Shown one piece after another: positions 37,086 to 37,633 of a stretch of 37,633 bases of DNA (its first letter is position 1; the number at the start of each line of letters is the position of its first letter). The notes beneath the pieces were generated by a model. It worked only from the letters and a program-made list of their open reading frames with translations. It made no database searches and had not been told where the DNA came from. The translations under genes and the position numbers were made by a program. This DNA comes from Paraphysomonas bandaiensis (lineage: Eukaryota; Chrysophyceae): the NCBI GenBank assembly GCA_965644295.1, contig CBFFRP010000336.1:1-37633 (forward strand), given 5' to 3'.

Positions 37086-37633
37086 ATAAGCTAAAACACG
37101 CTTTAAGAGAGAGAATGTTGCTTATTATTAACCTATACTACTTCTGCAGTACTAAATGCTTCTCGGCACCCCAAGAAACTAAAGCACAACTCACCAGCTA
37201 TGCAGTTCAGTACTAAACAGAAAAGTGACGAGCTACAACAACCAACAAAGAGAGAACAAGCTTAACTAAAAAGAATGACGATGCGCTTGAGCGTTGACAG
37301 CCACACAGTGACTAAATCCAAATTTTCTGCGAAGGAGTGACGATATTTATGAATATTCTTGGAGAATTCTTCTTCTTCATACTCTACACATTAATGTATG
37401 GACTCTGCCGTATACACTCTCAACTGCTGCTCATCTAAACGATAATGGGCACTCGACCAATCAGCATTGAGAATAGGGAAAGCATTGGTTCAGTATTCGC
37501 TTCCTGTATTTATACAGTGTAGGGTACAGTATACTGATACTGTATACCTACGAGTGATATAGACGCATACATACGATAGAGGAATACTGCAAATACATCA
37601 TATACAGTATATACGGTATACAGTGCGGTTGCT
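37086..37633. other. Noncoding right end
   Basis: No gene was seen. Near 37523-37549 GGTACAGTAT faces ATACTGTATACC, an imperfect inverted repeat; the last 100 bases are rich in TATAC repeats. Confidence 0.4.

Overview
This window is nuclear DNA of a eukaryote. The evidence is Ty1/copia LTR retrotransposons, DNA transposons with terminal inverted repeats (TIRs), and one apparent host gene split by six very small introns (29-53 nt) with GT..AG ends. No rRNA, tRNA, bacterial operon or CRISPR array was found. Most of the DNA is AT-rich repeats and transposon wreckage, so this is a repeat-laden region of a protist or alga; the lineage cannot be fixed from the sequence alone.

Left part (283-15013): one copia element with 348-350 bp LTRs, a 5-bp target duplication (TACAT), a primer binding site, a polypurine tract, gag, protease, integrase, reverse transcriptase (RT) and RNase H. 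Its 5' LTR is split by an 8.36-kb DNA transposon (516-8876; 24-bp TIRs, TA duplication). That transposon carries a second, 5.9-kb DNA transposon (1175-7084; 29-bp TIRs, CTA duplication) holding a decayed transposase-like gene and a 3.9-copy array of a 347-bp repeat. The copia pol is broken by two frame changes, a 1130-bp internal tandem duplication and an in-frame stop next to the YVDD motif in the second copy.

Middle (15014-23401): intergenic DNA with a partial LTR-like sequence and a degenerate minisatellite, then the only convincing host gene (17142-20100, plus strand, seven exons, 895 residues). It encodes an acyl-CoA-binding domain, a PH domain, a START lipid-transfer domain, two hydrophobic segments and a C-terminal domain resembling the catalytic fold of 2-oxoacid dehydrogenase acyltransferases but lacking the catalytic His motif. 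This is the most interesting object here: a predicted membrane-anchored acyl-CoA/lipid-binding and transfer protein. Behind it lies a second, heavily decayed copia pol on the minus strand (20708-23401).

Right part (23402-37633): two homologous short coding segments on the minus strand (near 23.9 and 25.6 kb); an 852/854-bp inverted repeat around a 499-bp spacer; a partial tandem duplication of a roughly 2.6-2.9 kb unit carrying a Cys-rich, highly charged ORF; and two loci, each with hairpin-forming DNA followed by a coiled-coil ORF. The first of these is a 540-residue gag-like protein with no pol behind it. These look like retroelement fragments of a group other than copia. Nearly all genes here are selfish-element genes; only the acyl-CoA-binding/START gene looks like a working cellular gene.
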